Of a stretch of 64,000 nucleotides of DNA, positions 48,580 through 58,200 are shown in pieces; the stretch's first letter is position 1, and each line of letters opens with the position of its first letter. The notes below the pieces were generated by a model. It was not told the origin of the DNA. It searched no databases and was given only the letters and a program-made list of their open reading frames with translations. A program made the position numbers and the translations under genes. The stretch comes from Himantopus leucocephalus (lineage: Eukaryota > Chordata > Aves > Charadriiformes > Recurvirostridae), in assembly GCA_003993805.1 (NCBI GenBank), contig RSEF01000003.1, forward strand, positions 110,268,942 to 110,332,941, in the 5' to 3' direction.

Positions 48580-48627
48580 CCCCATCCCCTCCCCTCCCCT
48601 CCCCTCCCCTCCGCTCCTCTCCTCCTG
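48580..48627. repeat. CCCCT microsatellite
   Basis: Perfect CCCCT units run from 48586 to 48610, flanked by CCCCAT before and imperfect CCGCTCCTCT CCTCC after. The minus strand reads AGGGG repeats, with four-G runs separated by one base. This is a strong G-quadruplex-forming pattern. Confidence 0.9.
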
Positions 48628-48790
48628 TAGTACAGAACAAACCATACTAGAAAAGGAAATATGGGAGAAGGTTTAGCCAGGTACCATCTGGCTAAGGATC
48701 TCAACTTCTGGAGCTCTGAAACTGCCTTTATAATGGCAAGTTAGAGAGTACCTGGACACATTCCCAGACACAGAAACTCAACCCTGTACT

Positions 48791-48836
48791 CTTAAATTGT
48801 TAGCATAGCCCCTGGCATGGTTTTGACCCGTTCCAG
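48791..48836 (+). repeat. Unnamed dispersed element, copy B
   Basis: AAATTGTTAGCATAGCCCCT continuing into GGCATGGTTTTGACCCG aligns without gaps to copy C at about 36 of 45 bases (count by eye) and to copy A. The flanking sequence is not shared. See copies A (33962) and C (55191). Confidence 0.5.
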
Positions 48837-49301
48837 CTAGCCCCCTCCCAGGCATTCCTAGGCAATACGTAGGAGTTAGTGTGGGTGGAGGACCACTCCC
48901 AGAAGGCAGTCTGGATGGAGTTACAATTTAAGCTAAGACACCTTAATTATACAGAAATGGCCAAACTGTGCCACTTGGCCAGCACAGAGGTCTTGGCACT
49001 GTTTAGTTTACTAGTACAGATGTTACCTGAAACTTCCAAGATCTGTCCACATGTAGAGTCAGTTCTGTTACAGATTAGACTCTGTTTTTCTGGAAATATT
49101 TCTAGCTGCTCTATTGCAAGTGCTTATGAGACTACTATTCTGAAAGCATTTTAATCTATATTTTCCATTTCTGGTGTATCTGAGTGTTTTACAGATACCT
49201 CTAACCTACCTGACTGCACAAGATGTATAAAGCAGGAACATGAACAGATTCTGAAAGTCACTCATAGATCTGTAATGAGGACACATCTCCAAGGCCACAC
49301 A
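48837..49301. other. Unique non-coding DNA
   Basis: A 91-codon frame at 48879-49154 is open but unrecognised. The segment lies between dispersed-element copy B and the G4 motif. I see no splice sites or domain that would support an exon. Confidence 0.45.
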
Positions 49302-49323
49302 CCCCTCCCACCCTCCCACCCCC
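49302..49323 (-). other. G-quadruplex motif
   Basis: CCCC T CCC A CCC T CCC A CCCCC on the + strand gives five G runs with single-base loops on the minus strand. Short loops like these give very stable predicted quadruplexes. It lies about 700 bp from the CCCCT microsatellite, which has the same strand polarity. Confidence 0.75.
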
Positions 49324-50778
49324 ATACTCATACCTCTTTTCTTTTTGACTCTACCTATGTTTTATTGGTTGTTTTTTTTTCTTCCCAAAATATCGCAAGT
49401 AAGGTCCTGAATCCTTTGTAGCCAGACTGAGTCTACAAGCTAAGAGGCCTAAAACATGTTAAGGAAAAGCAATGGTTAAGAGCATTTTCCAGCTCTATTT
49501 TACCTCTTCAACAACAGTGTGCAAATGAAACAGCTTGTTACTGTAGTTCCCTCATAAAGATTCCTCTTGCCAGAGCTGCAGCATCTCTGAAAACATGACT
49601 CAACTACAGATATCGGTATTAAGTCTAAGTGCTCAGATTTTACATTGATGTAGCTGAGAACGGAAATGTTCCCTAATTATTCATCTTTTTGTTTTTGTGA
49701 ACAGGTTTTGTCTACGCTTAAAAGTGACAACAGTCAGATACAAGTACACATATTTTTTTTTGTTGCCCAGCTGCAGTTACACTGACAAACCCCTCATTTT
49801 TCTTTAAGAGCTTAATCTAAGCAGAAAAAAATGAGTTAAGATTTTAAAAAATATCTGTACTGTAAGAAGGCTTGCTGGTACGTTTCTACCAATTAATTAT
49901 GTACCAAGAAAATTCTTTATGTATAGACAAGAGTTAATGTTCATATATACTGAGTAAAGAGAAAATCTCCTTGTTAAAGATCAGCAGCGTATTAGACTCA
50001 GTCTCAAAATATGTGTGAGGGGATTTGCCAGAGTAGTTTAACATTAAAAATTCTGAACAATGCGATTTATTGTAATGAAGACAGAGTAAGGCAAAGCCTT
50101 CTTAAGAGTCTTTGTATTTCCTAGGTGCCTTAGGCAGTTGCCTTTATGCAAAGCAAGTTACAGTGGGGTTATCCATTGTAGACAAAAGTGCTTACTTTTT
50201 TTGTCTTTTTTTTTTTTTTTCTAGAAGGTGTATGCATTTCAGCCTCACATCACAGATCCATCTCCACATCTTCTGACAGTTTAGGTCTTCAGAAGATCTT
50301 TCATCACCAAAGAGGAAGACATGTTAATACTAGTAGGTTTGGCAGAGGATTTCTGCTTTTGGGTAGAAAAGCTCAACTGATTGTTTTCATTGAGCTACTG
50401 CAGTTAGAAACACTACAGTATAATAGTGGAAATACTGTATAAAGAATGCTTTTGTCACTCCTAAGGTGCAGTTGACTTGCTTAGGAAAAGCATAACCTAA
50501 GAATTAGCTCCTAACCTACGAGACAGGCCTTTCCAGCGAGATGCAAATACACTCCAGATGAAGCCAGTTTTATGAAAGAGAGCAAAAAGGAGACAGGAAG
50601 GGGACAACTGAAGCAATAGATAGGTTTATAAGTGAGATGCAGCTATAAAAGTTTTGGGAACTTACAGCCTAGCAGAATTGTGACTTGGTGTTTCTTTGAC
50701 TTGTGACAGATGTGAAGTCAAGGAAAACTGTGGGTACTCACTGCGTGTTTAAATCTTGCACATTGTTCTTCCTTTCTT
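49324..50778. other. Unique AT-rich DNA with an acceptor-like site
   Basis: A polypyrimidine run ends in TTTTCTAG at 50217-50224 and is followed by a frame open to about 50440 (ending TLQYNSGNTV). There is no convincing donor or polyadenylation signal after it, and the peptide is unrecognised. Nothing else is seen. Confidence 0.45.
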
Positions 50779-50832
50779 TCTTGGATTTTTTGCTCCTATC
50801 TCAAATGTAAGATGGGGATAATGATGCTTAGG
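50779..50832 (+). repeat. MIR-type (CORE-SINE) relic
   Basis: TTTTTTGCTCCTATCTCAAA followed by TGTAAGATGGGGATAATGAT resembles the MIR segment 'TTTCCTCATCTGTAAAATGGGGATAATAAT' in sense orientation. Only this short core is preserved. Confidence 0.5.
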
Positions 50833-50929
50833 GTTTGTTTTTCAGGCCTAAAAAACAAGTTTGATCAGTGGCAGCAGCTTGTCTACCTGCTTAGTCCACA
50901 AAATAGAGCATGGTGCAGAGATCCATGAA

Positions 50930-50963
50930 CCATGAGTTTATTATGACCACGAGTTTATTATAT
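50930..50963 (+). repeat. 17-bp tandem duplication
   Basis: CCATGAGTTTATTATGA is immediately followed by CCACGAGTTTATTATAT. The units differ at three positions (a C/T at unit position 4 and the last two bases). It is a local duplication. Confidence 0.8.
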
Positions 50964-51523
50964 AACCAGCATTGATGTACCATCACACTGCTGTTCCTCA
51001 CTTAACTATTGCTCCTGAGAACTCAGGCCTCTGAGTTGGACACTGAACATTTAAGGGACCAAACCAGGACCATGAAATGACGACTGGATTCAAACCCTCA
51101 CTTAATGCTATCTTCAGGTAGCCTCTTAACACTACAGTGGAGTTAGAGACATACTTTCAGAAGTTTTGCTCTGATCCCAGATCATTTCTCTGAGTCACGA
51201 AAGGTGGTAGGAGGATACTGTCTTCATGATCACTGTCAAAATGACCTGACTTGGTACTGGTGGGCTTTCAATGTCCAAGAAAGTTTTTATTGCACTAAAA
51301 CACCTCACTGTGCCTCCCGGTATTCAATGATGCTTTTCAACGAGCAGAAATACTGAAGTCTGTTGCCCATGAGATTCCAGAGTGTTAAACCATAGATCAA
51401 GTATCAAACCTAACAGAAAATCTTGCTATGCACATATAAAAAAACCCCAACCCCCCAAAACTTTCAGTTTTCATGTTGTCCAAAGAGCTGAACATAATTC
51501 CTTTATACGTGGTTTATTCCTGA
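50964..51523. other. Unique non-coding DNA
   Basis: No exon or repeat is recognised up to the CR1 terminus at 51524. The A/C-rich stretch AAAAAAACCCCAACCCCCC near 51440 is low-complexity. Confidence 0.5.
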
Positions 51524-51561
51524 TCACGGAATCACGGAATTTTCAGAGTTGGAAGGGACCT
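51524..51561 (-). mobile_element. CR1 LINE 3' terminus running into a gap
   Basis: CACGGAATCACGGAATTTTC followed by AGAGTTGGAAGGGACCT is the reverse complement of the CR1 3' end with two ATTCCGTG octamers. The rest of the element disappears into the 100-N gap at 51562. The sequence after the gap does not resemble CR1, so the insertion's 5' boundary lies inside the gap. Confidence 0.9.
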
Positions 51562-51661
51562 NNNNNNNNNNNNNNNNNNNNNNNNNNNNNNNNNNNNNNN
51601 NNNNNNNNNNNNNNNNNNNNNNNNNNNNNNNNNNNNNNNNNNNNNNNNNNNNNNNNNNNNN
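51562..51661. other. Assembly gap (100 N) in a CR1 copy
   Basis: Exactly 100 N start directly after the CR1 GGAAGGGACCT terminus. A placeholder length is likely, and the missing DNA should be the body of a minus-strand CR1 of unknown length. An apparent reading frame that crosses the Ns (51382-51738) is meaningless. Confidence 0.9.
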
Positions 51662-52639
51662 CACCAGTCCCGAAGCCACGAGTTGACCTGGTGTCTCTTC
51701 CTAAAAAAGATCTAAAAAAGAAACTTAGTTTAGGGTAAAAATGAATTCAGTGGACAGGATTTCTGAGCAGAATGCATGCAAAAAAGGGCATTTTATGTTA
51801 ACAGAGCTCCCTGAACTCTGTCGAGCTGTTGATTAATACTAGTATTTCTCGAAAGTCTGAAAAACAGCAACAATAAATATTAAAGTAGCAGAAACTACCT
51901 TTCAGTTATAATTAGTTTGTGATCAGAACTATTTTATTACAGGGATAATTTGAGTTTTGTGCAAGAAGGTATAGATTGGGAAAAAAAAGACATTAAGAAA
52001 AAAATCTTAAAATCAGAAAAAAACAATAAAAAATAAATAAATGACGGACTGGACAATAATATTGCAGCTTAAGTTAACTTTTTGGTAGGCAAAACACTCT
52101 GTTGAGAATTTTACAAAGCTTATAAAAGCTATCCTCCGTGTCTGGAGTTGATAACATGCTGTGTCTCATGGTACTATTTCACTTGTGATTTCACTCCTAA
52201 CCCTGTTTGCAGGGAACTGCGCCACAGAAGTCCTATAGCCAATCAAGGTATAAATAAGGTGCACATGACTTAACAGTGAAGGCGCTTAAACATTTGAAAA
52301 AAATTGCTAACAAATATCATCATCTGTCACTGGGAGTCTCCATCAGAACTGGGTGGCTACAAGATACAGGCTAATGCCACAGAAGTTATCAAAGAGGTAA
52401 TGTAGGGTCAAAATTCCCCATAGCCTTAGAAATCCTGAATCTTTCCATTGGTAATCATCAAGATGTGCTTCATCAGTCAAGAGCAGTTTAGCAGTGCAAG
52501 AGAGAAACAGAAATTGTCAACTTTTCTTTGCATTTACACGGATGAATGTGAATCTTATAGGGCTGCAGAACAGTATATACCAAGTGCATACATAAACAAT
52601 ACAGTTGAGCTTAGTTTGTTGATCTCTGTCAACCAATAT

Positions 52640-52661
52640 CATGAAATGCTCATGAAATGCT
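52640..52661 (+). repeat. 11-bp tandem duplication
   Basis: CATGAAATGCT occurs twice head to tail without mismatch (52640-52650 and 52651-52661). It is a recent local slippage event. Confidence 0.85.
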
Positions 52662-53136
52662 CTACTGTTGTTAGAGAAAAACCCATAAAGTCAGTAACAG
52701 TTTACAATATTTATTAAAAAAGCAAACAAACAATTCTTAAAATATTTGGCATCACACAATAGCATATGTTGTTAGCCCTTTGTCACTGTGTGGCTTGATC
52801 AGAATTTCCTCCTGCTTTGGACTGCTTTTTGCACTTGCTCAGATTTCTTAAGACATATTGTCAACACTTTAAAGCAGAATTTGGGTACTTCTGCTCTCAG
52901 AATCCCAATTGGATTCTCTTTCCTTCCTTTGTAATTAATCCATTCTTTTGCCTTTCTCCATATCTCTATCTTTTACATCTCTTTGAACAGTTCACAATAT
53001 GTTTATGATGCTTCTAGTGCTACTTCAGTGAGAAATTTCAACAGCTTCTGCAATATCCTAAGATGCTGGTCTTAGGACATGCTAACAAGGTTCCATTTTA
53101 ACAAAATCCCTTGCATCATGTAAGAGAGAAACAAAC

Positions 53137-53192
53137 TGGATGAAATTCTGGCCTCATTCTTGTCAGCAGTAATTTTGCCATTGCTTTCAAAA
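53137..53192. repeat. Possible ancient hairpin-type repeat fragment
   Basis: GGATGAAATTCTGGCCTCAT followed by AATTTTGCCATTGCTTTCAA resembles the pattern 'TGAAATCCTGGCCTCATTGAAGTCAATGGCAAAA' of old amniote dispersed repeats. It is decayed and assigned by eye. Confidence 0.45.
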
Positions 53193-55190
53193 GGTTTATT
53201 CATCATTTGTTCTATATTCCACCCAGTTTGGGGATGAGAGGCTACCTGCATTTGTGTGAGCCTGTAAATTTGGCAGGCAATCCATTTTCAGACGATTGTA
53301 AGCAATTTCTTAACACTTTTGCTGTATGTCCCAGCTGGAAGCAAGTACACCTAGTCAGTTCTTAACACATGCAGAATTGTTTTCTATTTCTCCTGGGTAG
53401 ATTTTTTTCAGGGTTGACAATTTCTTTCACTATCAATTTATCAGTAAAATCTAGGCATCTTTATCCAGTGGTCCCAGCCAACTGCAAGTAGAGCCTGAGA
53501 TATCTAAATAAGACATCACTGTTTTTAATGACATCTCAGCCAACATCTCCTCTTGCTCAGCCTTCTGCCAGCTACAAACGGCCAAAAAATCCAAATACAA
53601 CAAGTTCCCACCCCTATTCTTAGCATGAACTGGTATTTTCTAAATTACTCAGAAGCCAAAGTTAGTTATCAAAGAATGGTCTTAGATATTATGTTCTCTG
53701 AGCTATACAATCAATCTGTACAAATACAGCTCCGATGCAGTTTCCTTCTTGGCTCCAATTTCTGTGGCAGTGGTAAAGAAAAGTTTCACAGTTAAATACA
53801 CTTGCCATCTGCACTCTACAGTAAATCAGAGATCCCATTGTTCAAAATGTCTCCTGCAAAGATCCCTTTACATATCTTTGATGTCATATTTTTAAAACCC
53901 TATCTTCCTTTTGATACGTCCAGATCCCTTCTCTGATGGCATTTCAAATGTCCCTGCTGGTTACCTCTTTCTTACAGATCTAACAAAGAAATAATGTTGG
54001 ACATTAACTGGGCTCAAGAGATGTTTTAAAATTTAGCATCCCTTTCCCGAAAAGACAATGTATGGGGATTCCTGCTACTTCATCTATCTTTCTCTTCCCC
54101 CCGGGTGGCTGGGAAGGACCATCCCATCTTGGCTTTGACCCTCCACTCCTGCTACTGTTGTTGATATTGCTGCTGACTCTCTGTTGTCATGATTGATGTC
54201 TTGCTGACAGACACATAAATCATGTCTGTTCATAATGGTTAATGTTGGTATTTGCATGTATTGGGCATGTTTTTGCTCTAAAACACTTAGCACCATGTGT
54301 GCTACATTCATTCCGCTACCTCAGGGTTTTGGAAGGAGGGGAAGGGACTATGCCATTTATAGATATTTTTGTTCAGGCAGTGGGGAGAGCAGGGACCATT
54401 GTTAAAAATCCATCCAGATGAAAAGGGATGAACTTTGCAGCTGCAGCACAATTCACTCAGACTACAAGACCCTACAGGATATATTGTCTGGCCGACAGCA
54501 TATCAGCAGCTGCAAGCAAAGATGTATCATCTGCAGTATCACTGGATTTTGAACCATGCGCTGGGGTATGAGTGCAAAAGAAAGATGTTCCTTAACCCCA
54601 AAGGCTTTTAATGTTTTACACAGCCTTTTGTGGACACCTGAACTTTTACTGATGATTTTTGAAGAAGGTGCAATTCAGATTTCATACATTTTATCAGTAT
54701 AATCTCTTTTTCCCGCTATTGGCCTGAAACAACCAAGAAACTGTTCTTATTATTTCATAATATAATTATCAATCATGGATCCTATGTTTCTGTCCTCTCC
54801 AAAAGTTGTCTGAAGGGAACAATTTGTCCCAGAATTTGGCAGCCTGGACAGCCTGCAGTTTATACGAATCCTCCTTATGGGAATGAAGTTTTGGCAGCTG
54901 ATGGAATCACAGAGGTATGTGAAAGTCAAGACTGAAGAAAATCCAGGCTCAAACCTCCAAATCTGCAGAGAGATTGTCCCTTTGGGGATCTCCAGTTCTT
55001 CGATAGCCCAGGTCATGGAGGCAGCCTGTGACCCTCCCCACGCAGTTGTAGAAAATAAAGTTAATGACATGAATCATTTTCTCCTTTGTGGACAAGGCTG
55101 TTTTCCTTGCAAAACTAGAATTGGAGAGCTGATGTCCTACCTGGCATTACCCATTTGTGATAATAATACTACTTGGTTTTATTTTTTACT

Positions 55191-55240
55191 ATTAAATTGT
55201 TAGCACAGACCTTGGCATGGTTTGGGCCCAGGCCAACTTG
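55191..55240 (+). repeat. Unnamed dispersed element, copy C
   Basis: AAATTGTTAGCACAGACCTT continuing into GGCATGGTTTGGGCCCAGG aligns without gaps to copies A and B. C is intermediate: it shares TTGTTAGCA with B and GGCCCxGGCC with A. The flanks differ, so the shared unit is only about 45-50 bp here. Confidence 0.5.
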
Positions 55241-58200
55241 CACTGTTCCAAAAGATACTCTGTATAGCTTGCAGCTTACCACAGGTCAGATATCATTTTT
55301 ACATGATTGCTTTGCATGATGTAGTTTTTAACTTCCCTTTAGCCAACATTAAGGAATCTGTATATGCTTTTATTCTTCCAGCAGCCACCTTAGTATTAAA
55401 AGAAAAAAAAAACGCAATGCAGTAAAACATTGCAGAAGGGATCCCAGTGTGGACTAAGTGGGCATCTTTCAAAGAAACTTTACAGCAAAAACTGTGATAC
55501 AAGTCCAGAAGAGGCACATGCGTTTAAATAAAATGGAAAATAGTTTTGTGGACATTAACATTCTATAAAGAGATTCTTTTTTCAAAGGTTTGTAATTTTC
55601 CAAGCGACTTTGTAAACATACTCATTGTTCTATCGTATTTTTCCATTAAGTAATGGGCTACATTACAGAGAAAAGTAGTCATCAGAAGTTCTTATGATGA
55701 AATAGGTCCATATCCTCTGCCCCTGAGAATTGAACCCAAGCCCTTTGTATAGAAGATAGCAGTGATTCCTGTAAACGTCAGTGCTGCTGATTAATTAAGG
55801 TTCTTGACTGAACACTACGTATTGAAGAAAAGCTGTCATTTATTTCAGAGGGAATTTTGCTCCATCAAAATTAAATGTTCAAATTTTACGTAGCTAAAAC
55901 TAGCACTGAACTTAGAAAAGACTACCTTCTGAAATAATGAACGGCCATCCTCCAAAGAAATATTTCCCAGGCCAAAATGGCACATGAACCATACTCCAGA
56001 GGCCAAGACTATGGATTTTTCAGGCCCATTTAGACTAAATACATTGCTATTTCCCAGAAGTTCTTCAGCTGTGAGACACCAACCCAAAGAATGAGGTCTA
56101 AGACCTTTTGGTTTACAAAAGCAAAATGTTCAGCTGCAAAAAGGGGTGTGTTATCTTTTTACCTTCTTCTGTCCATTTTCAGGACTCTTACAGACTATCA
56201 AGAGCATTTTGCTAAGGAGCATGACTGTTTTCATATTAAGTGACAATGAAGGAACAGGAGAGAATCTTGGGCAGGTGAGATGAAGCGGTGGGAAAATTAC
56301 AGTGTGAATTCTTAGGCAACAAAGAGATTATTGGAAGAAACCCCAAGGTTGTTTAAAAAAACAGAGAGAGAGAAAAGTAGTAGTAAAATGAAGAAATATT
56401 ATGAAATTACCAGTTAAATATACATGTAATCATGTGTATCTTAAAAATTATGCAGTTTTGATTGCAATAGTAAAAAGTGATCCAAGGAGAAGGTGCCTGC
56501 CTTTTTTTACTACACAAATTTTGACAGTTTCTTGTCTTACAAGTTTTATAATCCCAAGGAGTACATTTTCTTTGTGTACTCCTCCGATCAGCTGTGACAC
56601 GGTAAAGTCTAGACACCAGTCCTCCATCAGAATGAGACTTCCTAGCACATCTTTTCTTTAAATCTGGGGCTTTAAAAAAAATACTTTTCTGTTAATATTT
56701 AAAATTGATTTCTATCTCCCTGAAACCATTTGGATACTTGTTCTTACATAAAACATTCCTGCAGAGGTGCGGAATATTTTAAGACACCTCAGAAACATTC
56801 TTCCCTGGATTTGCCAATAGCATAAGGATTCAGCAGATGGCAGGATGTGGCCACTTCAAGACAGCCAAGAATCTGGGCCTCCACCCTCCTTTCTGAGCAT
56901 GTGTAACCAAGCTGTCTGTCTGTCAGACAGTGGGAGAGAGACCAGTGTGGGAACTGCATGTACTATTGGAAAGCTTTTTAATGAGTATCACTGCCATAAT
57001 TAAGAAATTATCTCTATGCATTTAAACAGAGGCCCCACTTATGTGCTGTATGAAATTCTTACTTTGCATCTCTGGAAATCATAGAATATTTCTTTGCATT
57101 GGCTAGGAACCCACAACTTAGCACATGCATTATGGTGAGTATAAAAGGATTTTTTTTATGATCCATTAAGATTAAGAAGTACATGCACCCACTGCCAACA
57201 AGCACACCATCTAATCAATCTTGCATTCCATTATTCTGTTTCATACTATTTTTTATGGGAAAATTCCACTGGGTGGGCCGTCATCCCTTTTACAAATTAA
57301 GGAATAAAATAAACAAACAAATAACCCACCCGCAACTCAGATTCATTCTAAGACTCAGAAGGTTCTCATATATTAAATGACTGCATCCCAAAGTAACATC
57401 TATTTTGTATTTGAGTTCAAGTGATTTCAATGAAAATTAATGGCAGTTGTGCACATTTGGGAAAGGAAGGATAGACCCCGAAATACAACACTATTGCCTA
57501 TCTGTGATGGATTTGGAAAGTTTGCAACCCAGCTTCCTATCAAGGGAGAAATCAGTGATACAGAATATCTTAGAATCATTTATTTATACTGTATACAATA
57601 GTCACTGAACATAGGTGGTCATAGACTACATGCAGGCAAAACCTTATTTAGAAGTCTTAACCCAAAAGCCACTTTCCAGTTCTCAGGAAATAATTCTCAC
57701 CGAGAATTGGATCTAATCAAAGAGCATAAGATAGGTTGAACTCTCTGGTTGTTTACAAAAGCCCCTCCATAAACCTGAATCACCAAAAACTAACAGTACA
57801 GCATTCCTTGAAAGTGCATGTATTCCTTATAGACTAAGGAAAGGAATGTGTAAGATTATATTTAACATGACCACCTGGTGACTCCTACCATAACAAAAGA
57901 AAGTTAATATTTTCAAAGGTGCTTAAGACTGACTTTAGTGGAAGTAAGTTTTATGTTCCATAAAGGATTAAACACCCAAGTCCACACACAAATAGGACTC
58001 AAAAAGTGGCCATAATGTAGCCCCAGTTGGCATGAATATTTTCTAGACTCAGAGGTAGGGTTCGTCTGACCGAATCCAGCCAACTGCACTGCAGAAATCT
58101 GTATCTGAGATCACTGCTGACATTCCCTTTTTCATCCACGGAGGGGAAACAGTCACTTCTAGGGTGACAGCCATCTCATCCTGAAGTAAATGTCTGAGCT

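Larger units (their letters stand above)
51662..55190. other. Unique AT-rich non-coding DNA
   Basis: Includes an A-rich low-complexity stretch (about 51978-52040), an 11-bp tandem duplication (52640-52661) and a hairpin-type relic (53137-53192). Frames at 52448-52717, 53553-53795 and 54877-55203 are unrecognised. No exon is supported. Confidence 0.5.

Noticed and set aside
50203..50442. Possible terminal exon after a strong acceptor (TTTTCTAG at 50217-50224)
   Set aside because: No donor or polyadenylation signal follows within a reasonable distance, and the peptide is not recognised. Poly-T followed by AG is common by chance.
51382..51738. Frame of 118 codons crossing the second gap
   Set aside because: Continuity depends on translating 100 unresolved bases; the left part is CR1 terminus.
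55690..55760. tRNA-like B-box word in antisense (GAGAATTGAACCCAAG)
   Set aside because: No A-box or cloverleaf partner was found. It could be a MIR tail but is too decayed to call.
57420..57470. Possible further hairpin-class fragment (GTGATTTCAATGAAAATTAATGG)
   Set aside because: Only one word matches; similarity too weak to list as a feature.
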